This document shows, piece after piece, positions 17,274 to 24,302 of a DNA stretch of 64,000 nucleotides; position 1 is the stretch's first letter; each line of letters starts with the position of its first letter. The notes below the pieces were generated by a model. That model was not told the origin of the DNA and ran no database searches. It saw only the letters and a list, made by a program, of their open reading frames with translations. Location of the stretch: assembly GCF_002086455.1 (NCBI RefSeq), contig NZ_MVHC01000004.1, forward strand, positions 186,001 through 250,000, in the 5' to 3' direction. The translations under genes and the position numbers were made by a program. This stretch comes from Mycolicibacter algericus DSM 45454. Its GTDB lineage: Bacteria > Actinomycetota > Actinomycetes > Mycobacteriales > Mycobacteriaceae.

Positions 17274-17588
17274 ATGCCAGAGAACATCCACGTCGATCAG
17301 GGCGTTCTGACCAACGCCGCCGGGAACCACCGGGAAGCGTCGGACTACCTTGCCACCGTCCCGGCATCTCACGAGGCGATCCAGACCACGCTGAGTGCAC
17401 TCGGGCCGATCTACGGCGACTTTCGCCGGGCGGCCGGCGCCTTGCTCGACGCCCGGAAGAACTGTTACGACGACCAGTCGAACGAACATGCCGAGATGTC
17501 GGACAACCTGAACCTGGCCGTGACAACGTGGAACCAGCATGAAGACGACGCCGCCACGTCCTTCCGGCGTCTCACCGACGGGCGCTGA
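17274..17588 (+). CDS. EspC-like type VII secretion target (Rv0027-like)
   Basis: Protein of 104 residues, all helical, starting MPENIHVDQGVLTNAAGNHREA. It resembles EspC/DUF2580 ESX-1 secretion-associated proteins such as Rv0027. These small helical proteins are co-secreted ESX substrates. Ribosome site GGGAGG upstream; the stop overlaps the next ATG (TGATG). No WxG motif is visible, as is usual for EspC. Confidence 0.78.
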   Translation: MPENIHVDQGVLTNAAGNHREASDYLATVPASHEAIQTTLSALGPIYGDFRRAAGALLDARKNCYDDQSNEHAEMSDNLNLAVTTWNQHEDDAATSFRRLTDGR

Positions 17589-17914
17589 TGACTGAGCCGA
17601 ACCCCGCGTTCGACACCACCCACCCGAGCGGTGATGTGCTGTTCCGGTCTTGCCGCGGCGGGTATCTGCACAGTGTGGCGCTCAGCGAGGCGGCCATGAC
17701 AGCCGACGCCGACCGGCTGGCGGAGGCCATCGTGCTGGCCGCGGACGTGTCGTATCTCAAGGCCGCGTTGGAGATCCGCGGCGAGATCGTCAGCACGGGC
17801 CACTCCCCGTCGGCGGCGGTGCCGACCACCGACGATCTCCGGGTGGCCACCGAGCGGCTGCTGAACCACCGATTGCACGCCGGCCACCGGGCCGAGGACG
17901 GCACCGGACGTTAA
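17588..17914 (+). CDS. DUF2694 protein (Rv0028-like)
   Basis: Protein of 108 residues of the mycobacterial DUF2694 type, with FRSCRGGYLHSVALSEAAM and DVSYLKAALEIRGEI. It is coupled to the EspC-like gene (shared A of TGATG), as in the Rv0027-Rv0028 pair. Function unknown; small size and pairing suggest a chaperone-like or co-secreted partner. Convergent 4-bp overlap with the small gene on the other strand. Confidence 0.72.
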   Translation: MTEPNPAFDTTHPSGDVLFRSCRGGYLHSVALSEAAMTADADRLAEAIVLAADVSYLKAALEIRGEIVSTGHSPSAAVPTTDDLRVATERLLNHRLHAGHRAEDGTGR

Positions 17915-18069
17915 ACCACCCAGCGGCCGGCGGCGTCGGTCCGCGGCGCGATGTCGGCTGGCGGATCAACGACCATGTCGCCGAAGAGGTTTCGTGCTCG
18001 CTCGAGCAGCGCGAGCACTTCGCGGAGCTGCGCTGCACACCCCGTTGCGGGGGACCCGGCGTCGGCCAT
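17911..18069 (-). CDS. small hypothetical protein, 52 residues
   Basis: Short frame MADAGSPATGCAAQLREVLA... with strongly G/C third positions and an amphipathic helix (LREVLALLERARNLFGD). A promoter fits exactly upstream: TTGTCA (18100-18105) and TAGCGT (18077-18082) with 17-bp spacing put the start site at the ATG, a leaderless arrangement common in mycobacteria. A longer in-frame start at 18117 is possible. No recognised family. Confidence 0.5.
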   Translation of the reverse strand: MADAGSPATGCAAQLREVLALLERARNLFGDMVVDPPADIAPRTDAAGRWVV

Positions 18070-18076
18070 GGTTTGC

Positions 18077-18105
18077 ACGCTACCGACCTGCTGTGGGGCT
18101 GACAA
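18077..18105 (-). promoter_or_regulatory. predicted SigA-type leaderless promoter
   Basis: On the minus strand TTGTCA and TAGCGT are separated by 17 bp, and the -10 element ends about 7 bp before the ATG at 18069. This matches the mycobacterial -10 TANNNT consensus. Confidence 0.45.
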
Positions 18106-18202
18106 TTCACGACGCAACGAGGTTGTTGATGAGCGCCGCGCGGTGTTGCGCGGCGGGTTCGACGCGCGCCGAATTCCGGCAGGGCGGTTGGGCGGGCAAC
18201 GG

Positions 18203-18208
18203 TAGGCT
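18203..18208 (+). promoter_or_regulatory. -10 element of a probable leaderless promoter
   Basis: TAGGCT (TANNNT) ends 6 bp before the GTG start at 18215, and no Shine-Dalgarno sequence is present between. No convincing -35 element is seen. Confidence 0.4.
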
Positions 18209-18214
18209 TGCGCG

Positions 18215-19801
18215 GTGGCTATCTTCGGTCGGCGGTCGGCGCGTCAGCGCCTCCGGAACGCGGCTCGGGAAGCACTGGCGATCCCGGCCTTCAGCGCTCC
18301 GGTCGACTGTAGTGCTTGGGTACTCGGGGGGCTGTGGCCGGCCGAATTGGCGACGATCACCCCGGAGACGGCCCCGCTCGCCGATTACCTGAGCGCGGAT
18401 CTGCAGCGCATCGCGAATTCGGCGAACGAGAAACTGCATGCGATCGGTCGATCCGACCTTGTCGGGCAGGCACGACAGACCGCGGAGGCCAGGGTCATCA
18501 ACGTCGCCCGGGCGTTCGCGGTCCTTCGGGTGGAGTCGACCGTTCGGCAACTTCACAAGGAAGCCCTGGAGTTCGGCACTGAGTACGTCAGCCTGAACGC
18601 GGCACCGGTGGCCGTCGAGGCGCCCGAGCGGATTCCGGCGAAGCCCGAGCAGTCCCGCTCCGCCGAGCCGGCCCGCTCCGCCGAGCCGCCCCGCGACATC
18701 GCGGGCAAACGCGGCGGACGGGCACGCCATCGAATGCCCGAACCGGTCGTCGTGGACGCGCCGACCGACGTGACACCGCCGACCCCGGAAGTGCTGCCGC
18801 CCGCACCGCCGCCACCGCCTCCAACTCCACCTCCACCATCGCCATCAGTTCCCGAGTCCGCTGGGATGTTCGACACGGTCGAGCCGGAGCGGCCCGCAAC
18901 TTCGTTTCGGCCCGCTGCGCTGGGCGTCGGCGGTGGCGAGCAGGAATCGTCGAGCATCACCGGGTTCGCGGCGGAACCGGCTGTCCCGGCTGAGCCTGTC
19001 GTCGTCTCGCCGGTTGAACCCGGCGTCGTACCGCTGGCCGAGGTGGACGCCGTGACCGCCGCCGTTCCTGCGGCCCCCGAACTGGGCACTGCGGCGTCGT
19101 CTCCGGAACCCGTGCCCGCCGAACCCATTCCGGCGACACCCGCTCCGCCGGCGGTCACCGAGTCCAGCGAGCAGCGGTTGCAGCGCCTGCTGGCCTTCGT
19201 CGCCCGTCAGGAACCCGGCCTGCGCTGGGCCATCGGCACCTTCGCCGACGGAAGAACGCTTCTGGTCACCGATGTCGCCAACGGCTGGGTCCCGTCCGGG
19301 ATCGAGGTACCGGCCGGCGTGCACCTGCTGGAGCCCGGCCGCCGGAGCGGGACCGCCACCGCGATGCTGGGCGCCCCGGCGGATTCGGCCTCCTACAGCC
19401 CCGGCGACCGACTGGGCTGGGCCAGCGACTTCGGTGCGACGGACGCTTCGGTACAGCCTCGCGAGTTGGAGCCCATCGACGACCTCGGCTGGCAGCTCAC
19501 CGAGGCCACGCACTGGCGTGACGGGCTGCCGCGGATGGCCAACACCCTGGCCAAGGCCGGATCCGCCGGAACCGGCGTGCTCGACGCCGAAATAGACCTG
19601 CTCCGGGTTCATCTGGACACGTTGCGTTACCAGTTGCTGGCGCAGTACCCCGACACCGACCTCACGTTGGTGCTGAACTGCATGCTGTTGGCTGCCACCG
19701 AAGGCGTCGCGACCGGCGACACGGTATCGGCCAACTACCACTACAGCTGGTTCCGGGCGCTCAGCGCGCCGCCGGCCAGCCAATGGGATCCGCAGGCCTA
19801 A
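18215..19801 (+). CDS. DUF5631/DUF5632 ESX-associated protein (Rv0029-like)
   Basis: Protein of 528 residues. It has an N-terminal helical region (about 1-125), a Pro-rich linker (runs of P at about 195-210, then Ala/Val/Glu-rich), and a C-terminal globular region from about 315 (RLLAFVARQEPGLRWAIG, LLVTDVANGWVPSGIE). The C-terminal region aligns with the end of the 25262-27901 product, marking the DUF5631/5632 pair also found in Rv3899c. No signal peptide. Likely an ESX-linked envelope protein; the longer linker distinguishes it from Rv0029. Confidence 0.72.
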   Translation: MAIFGRRSARQRLRNAAREALAIPAFSAPVDCSAWVLGGLWPAELATITPETAPLADYLSADLQRIANSANEKLHAIGRSDLVGQARQTAEARVINVARAFAVLRVESTVRQLHKEALEFGTEYVSLNAAPVAVEAPERIPAKPEQSRSAEPARSAEPPRDIAGKRGGRARHRMPEPVVVDAPTDVTPPTPEVLPPAPPPPPPTPPPPSPSVPESAGMFDTVEPERPATSFRPAALGVGGGEQESSSITGFAAEPAVPAEPVVVSPVEPGVVPLAEVDAVTAAVPAAPELGTAASSPEPVPAEPIPATPAPPAVTESSEQRLQRLLAFVARQEPGLRWAIGTFADGRTLLVTDVANGWVPSGIEVPAGVHLLEPGRRSGTATAMLGAPADSASYSPGDRLGWASDFGATDASVQPRELEPIDDLGWQLTEATHWRDGLPRMANTLAKAGSAGTGVLDAEIDLLRVHLDTLRYQLLAQYPDTDLTLVLNCMLLAATEGVATGDTVSANYHYSWFRALSAPPASQWDPQA

Positions 19802-19851
19802 CGGGCGATGATGAATTGACGCTGCTCACACCGGCTCGACATACTTAGCCA

Positions 19852-20169
19852 ATGTCGGGGCCGGATAGCCGCGCGGAACTCAGCGATAAGGACCTCGTTG
19901 AGTCCGTCCTGCGGGATCTGCGTGAGGCCGCCGAGAAATGGGAAGCCCTGGTCGCCGAGGCCGAGAACACCACCTACAGCGTCGATCTCGGAGACGTCCG
20001 GGCCGTCGCGAATTCGGACGGCCGACTGCTCGAGCTGACATTGCATCCGTGCGTGGTCAGCGACTACACCTACAGCGAACTGTCGGAGCGGCTCAACGTC
20101 GTCTTCACCGCGCTGCGCGAAGAGGCCGAGTCCGACTTCGAGGCCAGATACGGCAGCAGCCACCGCTGA
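19852..20169 (+). CDS. small YbaB-like ESX-associated protein (Rv0030-like)
   Basis: Acidic helix-strand-helix protein of 105 residues (LVESVLRDLREAAEKWEALVAEAE, TYSVDLGDVRAVANSDGRLLELTLHP). The pattern resembles YbaB/EbfC-fold proteins that sit among ESX-linked genes. Position after the Rv0029-like gene suggests Rv0030. Function unknown. The ATG lies a few bases after CATACTTAGC, suggesting a leaderless start. Confidence 0.6.
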   Translation: MSGPDSRAELSDKDLVESVLRDLREAAEKWEALVAEAENTTYSVDLGDVRAVANSDGRLLELTLHPCVVSDYTYSELSERLNVVFTALREEAESDFEARYGSSHR

Positions 20170-20175
20170 GGCGAC

Positions 20176-20829
20176 CTACCAGCTGATGGCGGCCATCTCG
20201 CGCTTGGTGTCGCACACCGCACGCACCGCGGCGTCGATGTCGACGGCGGTGATGGTCTTGAGGTCGTCGATCGTCACCGGGTGACCGGCGCGCTTCTGGG
20301 CAGCCACCCGGGTGTCGCGGGCCAATTCGGCTTCCTCGATCACGTTCCGCGCGAACCGGCCGTTGTGCATGATGTTGATGCCGTGCTCGCCGCGCGGACT
20401 GAAATAGTTTCTGATGGCGGTCGCCATCTCCAGGAAGCGTTGCCGCGCCTCAGGGTTCAGCTCGGTGGCGCGGCTGGAGCCGTAGCGCTCACCGATCTCG
20501 ACGATCTCTTCCGGCGAGTAGGACTCGAACCGGATCTTGCGGTTGAAACGGCTCGCCAGGCCGGGGTTGACGGTGAGGAACTCATCGACCTGGTCCTCGT
20601 AACCGGCGGCGAGGAAACAGAAGTCGAAGCGGTGTTTCTCCAGCGCGATCAGCAGCTGGTTGACGGCCTCCATGCCGATCATGTCGGGTGTCCCGTCCTG
20701 GTGGCGTTCCACGAGTGAATAGAACTCGTGCTTCATTCGCACCGAGAACTTGGTGGTGGCCGCACGCAACCGGCGGTTGTAGAACAGGTGCCCGGAGTTC
20801 TGGTCCCGGTTCGACAGACTCAGCGGCAT
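20176..20829 (-). pseudogene. EccA-like AAA+ ATPase, C-terminal fragment
   Basis: Protein of 217 residues matching only the distal part of a CbxX/EccA-type AAA+ module: FLAAGYEDQVDEFL, NPGLASRFNRKIRFESYS (sensor/arginine-finger region), PEEIVEIGERYG, and a lid with HGINIMHNGRFARNVIEEAE. Walker A and Walker B are absent, so it cannot hydrolyse ATP alone. Either a 5'-truncated remnant of an ESX eccA gene or a shortened adaptor. AAAGGAG lies upstream of the ATG at 20829, so translation remains possible. It lies opposite and beside the toxin locus. Confidence 0.7.
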
Positions 20830-20886
20830 GAGCTGGCTGCTCCTTTGATCGACAACCGCACCCGACGACAATACTGGCGCCGGCCT

Positions 20887-20997
20887 GCGGGAACCAGTCA
20901 CCAGCGGTGACGTGATGACGCCGGTGCGCGTAGCTTTTGGGCTATGCCGGAGGTGATGGGGGTATTCGCGAACGCGGCGCGGGCGCGGGAAGCGGAA
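20887..20997 (+). repeat. cassette repeat, copy A (promoter plus effector 5' end)
   Basis: A 111-bp segment matching 22564-22673. It spans GCGGGAACCAGTC, the shared GATGACGCCGGTGCGCGTAG stretch, the -10 element, the start codon and 18 codons. From the ATG on, 50 of 54 bases agree between the copies. Confidence 0.85.
20931..20936 (+). promoter_or_regulatory. -10 element of the effector promoter
   Basis: TAGCTT ends 7 bp before the ATG at 20944, implying a leaderless mRNA. GTGACG at 20907-20912 is a possible -35 with 18-bp spacing. The equivalent TAGTTT lies at 22608-22613 in copy B. Confidence 0.45.
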
Positions 20998-22014
20998 TTG
21001 ACGCGGCGGTTGGCGACGTCGGTGGAACTCGACCGGTCTTTCCAGGAGATCCTGCGCGGCGCCCACCAGTTCAACGCGCAGTCGCGGCAGCGACTGGATG
21101 CGCTTGAAGCCGAGATCCGCCAGGCCGCCGCCGCTTGGCCGGCCCTGAACACCCCGGCCAACGCGCGACAGTTCCAGGCGTACCTGACCGGCAAGACCCG
21201 CGAGATTCACAAGGTCGTCGCCGATGCCGCCGCCGACAGTCAGCAGCGGGCGGCGCAGGTGCAGGCACTGACCGGGCGGTATCCGCTTCGTGGGGACCGA
21301 ACCATCCAATCAGTCGATTTCCCGCAACAGGGCCCGCCGCCCGTCGACCCGCTTGAACAGATCTTGAAGACATACCAGGTATCGGAGGATCCCGATGGCG
21401 AACTCGATTGGGAGCCGCCGTGGCCGCTCAGCTTGGCCACCGACCCAGTACACGTGACCGCGGGCGAGGCGCGCATGCTCGAAGACCTTTCACCGTTTGC
21501 GCTGCGGGATCTGAACCAAATCAAAGAAGCCGCCGCAACCGAAGCCAAGGTGCGTTTTCCGCCCCAGAATGGTCCCAACGACACAGCCGACAACCACACC
21601 GACGCCTTCCGGCACGCATACTGGAATGCCCTTATGACGCAACGATTCGGCGAGAACTGGACCCGCGACTTTGCGACCGCGCACGAACGGCTGCCCAACA
21701 ACCACGCCACCGCCGAGGCGATGGATCTGTACAACAACGAACTTGGCCGAGAAATCGCAACAGCTAACCCACGCGCCACTCCGGCGCAGCTAGCGGACCT
21801 GGTGCAACGGGCCGTCGACAGTGGCGACACCGTCGTGGTCGCGCCCGGCGGCGAGAAGCTGGCCTGGAGCAACAGCATCGCCTGGGGTGAGGCAGGCACG
21901 ACGACGAATGCGACGCTACCGGGTCAGACGCCAACGCCAACCGGTGCGGGGCCCGGTGGGGTCTACGACCCCGGTCAACCCGGCGGCTACGGAACGTCGG
22001 CAGGAGGGTACTGA
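20944..22014 (+). CDS. polymorphic effector: DUF4226 secretion domain plus DUF6973-like toxin domain
   Basis: Protein of 356 residues. The N-terminal helical domain (about 1-112) aligns with DUF4226 of the 15913-17220 product: ELDR, GAHQF, RQRLDALEAEI, NARQFQAYL and TREIHKVV match in order. A linker (113-180) precedes a C-terminal domain with DAFRHAYWNAL (220-230), AHERL (246-250) and MDLYNNELGRE (260-270), the pattern of DUF6973 effector domains. A Gly/Pro-rich tail follows. No Sec signal. A lipoprotein gene begins 2 bp after the stop. Inferred: an ESX-exported effector; the activity of the toxin domain is unknown. Confidence 0.7.
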   Translation: MPEVMGVFANAARAREAELTRRLATSVELDRSFQEILRGAHQFNAQSRQRLDALEAEIRQAAAAWPALNTPANARQFQAYLTGKTREIHKVVADAAADSQQRAAQVQALTGRYPLRGDRTIQSVDFPQQGPPPVDPLEQILKTYQVSEDPDGELDWEPPWPLSLATDPVHVTAGEARMLEDLSPFALRDLNQIKEAAATEAKVRFPPQNGPNDTADNHTDAFRHAYWNALMTQRFGENWTRDFATAHERLPNNHATAEAMDLYNNELGREIATANPRATPAQLADLVQRAVDSGDTVVVAPGGEKLAWSNSIAWGEAGTTTNATLPGQTPTPTGAGPGGVYDPGQPGGYGTSAGGY

Positions 22015-22016
22015 AC

Positions 22017-22472
22017 GTGGTGAGCAGAGCAGCGCCGATACGCAGTGCGCTTAGTGTCCTATTGCTGTGCATGTTGGTGACGAGCTGCGGGCTAATGAGG
22101 CAATCGATGGACATCGACTACAACGATCAACGACTCAACGAGGGCTTGGCAAACCTTCTGCATCAAGGCAAGTCGGGCAGACTGAGTGACTTCACCTCGT
22201 GGCCCTGGGATGAGGTGCATCTGTTTCATGAATACACCGAGCGGGAGTTCATCGAGAAAACCGTCGGCGCGCCGGTGATCCGGTCGAATTTCTTTGAATC
22301 CAAAGCCAGTCTGTTGGTCTTCGAGGACCACGGGAAGCCCGTCAAGGCCGTCGGTATTGCCGCCGACTACCTACGTGGGCAGGACCATCGCGTGAGTTGG
22401 CCCGCCGACGTGATGCTGCAACCGTGTTGTGGCGGGTATCTGCAGCTGACGTTGCCATCGGCGGGAGCGTAG
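22017..22472 (+). CDS. lipoprotein, candidate immunity protein of the first effector
   Basis: Protein of 151 residues with a type II signal peptide: positive N-region, hydrophobic ALSVLLLCML, and lipobox LVTSC (Cys24). The mature part shows no known domain. GTG start 2 bp after the effector stop, with AGGAGGG just before. Base composition is clearly less GC-rich than in neighbours, as often seen in effector/immunity genes. Position suggests an immunity role outside the cytoplasm; this is inference. Confidence 0.65.
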   Translation: MVSRAAPIRSALSVLLLCMLVTSCGLMRQSMDIDYNDQRLNEGLANLLHQGKSGRLSDFTSWPWDEVHLFHEYTEREFIEKTVGAPVIRSNFFESKASLLVFEDHGKPVKAVGIAADYLRGQDHRVSWPADVMLQPCCGGYLQLTLPSAGA

Positions 22473-22563
22473 CTCCCCGCAAGGGTTCCAGGCCACGAAC
22501 TTGGTCACCGCACGTTCGTCGGTGCGGTGGTGCCGCGCCGGGTGGTCGACGACGTTAGCCAGC

Positions 22564-22673
22564 GCGGGAACCAGTCGGTGTGGAATACGCGATGACGCCG
22601 GTGCGCGTAGTTTTGCGCTATGCCGGAGGTGATGGGGGCGTTCGCCGACGCGGCGCGGGCGCGGGAAGCGGAA
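22564..22673 (+). repeat. cassette repeat, copy B (promoter plus effector 5' end)
   Basis: A 110-bp match to 20887-20997 that ends abruptly after codon 18 of the orphan effector. Beyond it the coding sequences are unrelated. Confidence 0.85.
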
Positions 22674-23105
22674 AACCTCTGGAGCTACGGCGCCGCGTGG
22701 GCATCCGAGGTCAGCGGCGGGAGCGTCGTCACGGCGCCCAACGGGATGTTGATGGGTCTCGGGGGCAAGGTTCAGGACACGTTGAGCTGCCAGGGCGGCA
22801 CCACCTATGGCGACGTCTTCATGGTCAACATCGATCGATCCGCCGATCCGGCCGAGCAACTTCGCAAAATCGTCCACTCCGGTGTGGCCTGGGGTCCCGA
22901 CAGCAACGGTGATCCCGTCCAAAACGCGCAACTAGATCTTGATCGGTTGCTTCACCACGAGGAGCGGCATTCTCAGCAATACGCAAAACTCGGGCCAGTT
23001 CGCATGGGCGTCGCCTACGGTGAGGAAGCGATCCGGACGCGGATTTTCGGCGGAGACAACTGGTTTGAGAAGAACGCGGGCCTACACGACGGCGGATACG
23101 AATGA
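22620..23105 (+). CDS. orphan effector cassette with HExxH metalloprotease-like domain
   Basis: Protein of 161 residues. The first 18 residues (MPEVMGAFADAARAREAE) match the N-terminus of the 20944 effector at 16 positions, then the sequence switches to an unrelated domain. That domain contains HHEERHSQQYA (HExxH at 113-117) and ends NWFEKNAGLHDGGYE, a pattern seen in metal-dependent effector tips. The DUF4226 domain is missing, so export seems unlikely unless the tip recombines onto the full-length gene. It overlaps the next lipoprotein gene by 4 bp (ATGA). Confidence 0.65.
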   Translation: MPEVMGAFADAARAREAENLWSYGAAWASEVSGGSVVTAPNGMLMGLGGKVQDTLSCQGGTTYGDVFMVNIDRSADPAEQLRKIVHSGVAWGPDSNGDPVQNAQLDLDRLLHHEERHSQQYAKLGPVRMGVAYGEEAIRTRIFGGDNWFEKNAGLHDGGYE

Positions 23106-23623
23106 TTCGCCGGCTTGGCGCACTGGGCACGTTGGTCGTAGCCCTGTTGGCCGGATGCCCGGCCAAAGCCCCGTGGGCCCCGTCGCTGCCGCCGGCCTTC
23201 GGCGCCCGGGTAACCAACGGAAAGCTACAGATCTGGACGGGCTCACCCTGCGTCGGCGTCACTCGTATTGCGCTCTACTTCGGCCCCGGTACGGCCGAGT
23301 TGACACTGACCTCGCCGGAAGGCGTCGATATCGAGCGCCTCACGCTCGGCGGACCGTACCCGGTGGGCATGACCGAGTCCCAGCCCTTGCCCGCCGACTT
23401 TGAATGGCGCAACGAGAAGACCATGGGCTTCTCCACCTACGGCGGATCTAGCCGCTGGGGCACGAGCACGGATCTGACCGAAGTCATCGAGGGATCCGGG
23501 ACCCACCCCGAGGACACCTTTTGGTTCCAGGATGTCGGCTGGCTCAACCCCGCGCAGGTGGCTGCGCAGGACGGCAGAACCTTCTTGGCGACGTGTACCG
23601 CCGATCCGGCCAAGAAGAGTTGA
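23102..23623 (+). CDS. lipoprotein, candidate immunity protein of the orphan effector
   Basis: Protein of 173 residues with a lipoprotein signal (RRLGALGTLVVALLAGC, Cys19). The mature part is beta-rich (RIALYFGPGTAELTLTSPEG, FWFQDVGWLNPAQV) and unlike the first lipoprotein. Translational coupling to the orphan effector (ATGA) is the classic effector-immunity arrangement. No known family recognised. Confidence 0.62.
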   Translation: MIRRLGALGTLVVALLAGCPAKAPWAPSLPPAFGARVTNGKLQIWTGSPCVGVTRIALYFGPGTAELTLTSPEGVDIERLTLGGPYPVGMTESQPLPADFEWRNEKTMGFSTYGGSSRWGTSTDLTEVIEGSGTHPEDTFWFQDVGWLNPAQVAAQDGRTFLATCTADPAKKS

Positions 23624-23633
23624 GGCTCGGTAA

Positions 23634-24044
23634 TCAGCCGATGGCGTCGGCCGCGGGCCAGGCACGCGCGAGCCGCTGGTCGGTGGTGATCAACACCAGG
23701 TTCGCGGTGTCGGCGAGTTCCACGTAGAGGGCATCGGTGAGGCGCAGAACATCGTGGCGGGCCCAGGCTCCAGCAAGCAACGGAGAGAGCGCGTGTCGAG
23801 TCACCGGTGCCCGCCCAAGCTCATCCAACGCCGCCTCCACCTCCGCAGCGGTGAGGACACCGCCACGATGCATGCGCCCGAGTGCTGACAACACCTCGGC
23901 GTCAAAGTGTGCCGGCGTGTGCATCACCGTGCCGATCAGTCGCGCACGCACCGCCGGGAACCGATCGGTGCGGGCAAGTAAGTCCACCATGGCACTGGCG
24001 TCGAGGACTACCTGATCGGCCGGTGAAGCGGCGGAGCTCCTCAC
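23634..24044 (-). CDS. VapC-type PIN ribonuclease toxin
   Basis: PIN-domain protein of 136 residues. Conserved acids are in VVLDASAMVD, FDAEVLSALGR, LTDALYVELA and LITTDQRLA. Such toxins cleave tRNA or rRNA with Mg2+. It overlaps the upstream antitoxin by 4 bp. The target cannot be inferred. Confidence 0.87.
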   Translation of the reverse strand: MRSSAASPADQVVLDASAMVDLLARTDRFPAVRARLIGTVMHTPAHFDAEVLSALGRMHRGGVLTAAEVEAALDELGRAPVTRHALSPLLAGAWARHDVLRLTDALYVELADTANLVLITTDQRLARAWPAADAIG

Positions 24045-24259
24045 CCTCCGAACTCATCGCGGGCAGCGTCGAGCGCATCCAGCACGGCGTCGTGGTGAGC
24101 GCCGGTGGTCCTGGTCTCCAAGCCGCCAAGCCAGGTATCAGTTGCAGAATTCTCCAACTCGGCGGTGATGGCAGCCTGGGTCAGCGCCGATACGTTCAGC
24201 CCGCGCGCCCTGGCTCGCTCCGCCAAGTCGTCCGGGACGTACACGTTCAGCCGAGCCAT
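24041..24259 (-). CDS. VapB-type antitoxin
   Basis: Protein of 72 residues with an RHH N-terminus (MARLNVYVPDDLAERARARG) and a C-terminal toxin-binding tail (HHDAVLDALDAARDEFGG). The ATG at 24259 is chosen over an in-frame GTG at 24277, which lies within the likely operator. Co-translated with vapC. Confidence 0.85.
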   Translation of the reverse strand: MARLNVYVPDDLAERARARGLNVSALTQAAITAELENSATDTWLGGLETRTTGAHHDAVLDALDAARDEFGG

Positions 24260-24280
24260 ACACACAAATATACACACATG
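24260..24280. promoter_or_regulatory. repeat element upstream of vapB
   Basis: Two TACACACA units (reverse strand TGTGTGTA), 13 bp apart, sit directly before the vapB start in an AT-rich spot. Likely the VapBC operator/promoter. Confidence 0.4.
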
Positions 24281-24302
24281 CGTCCGGGGCGGTGCTACGG
24301 CG

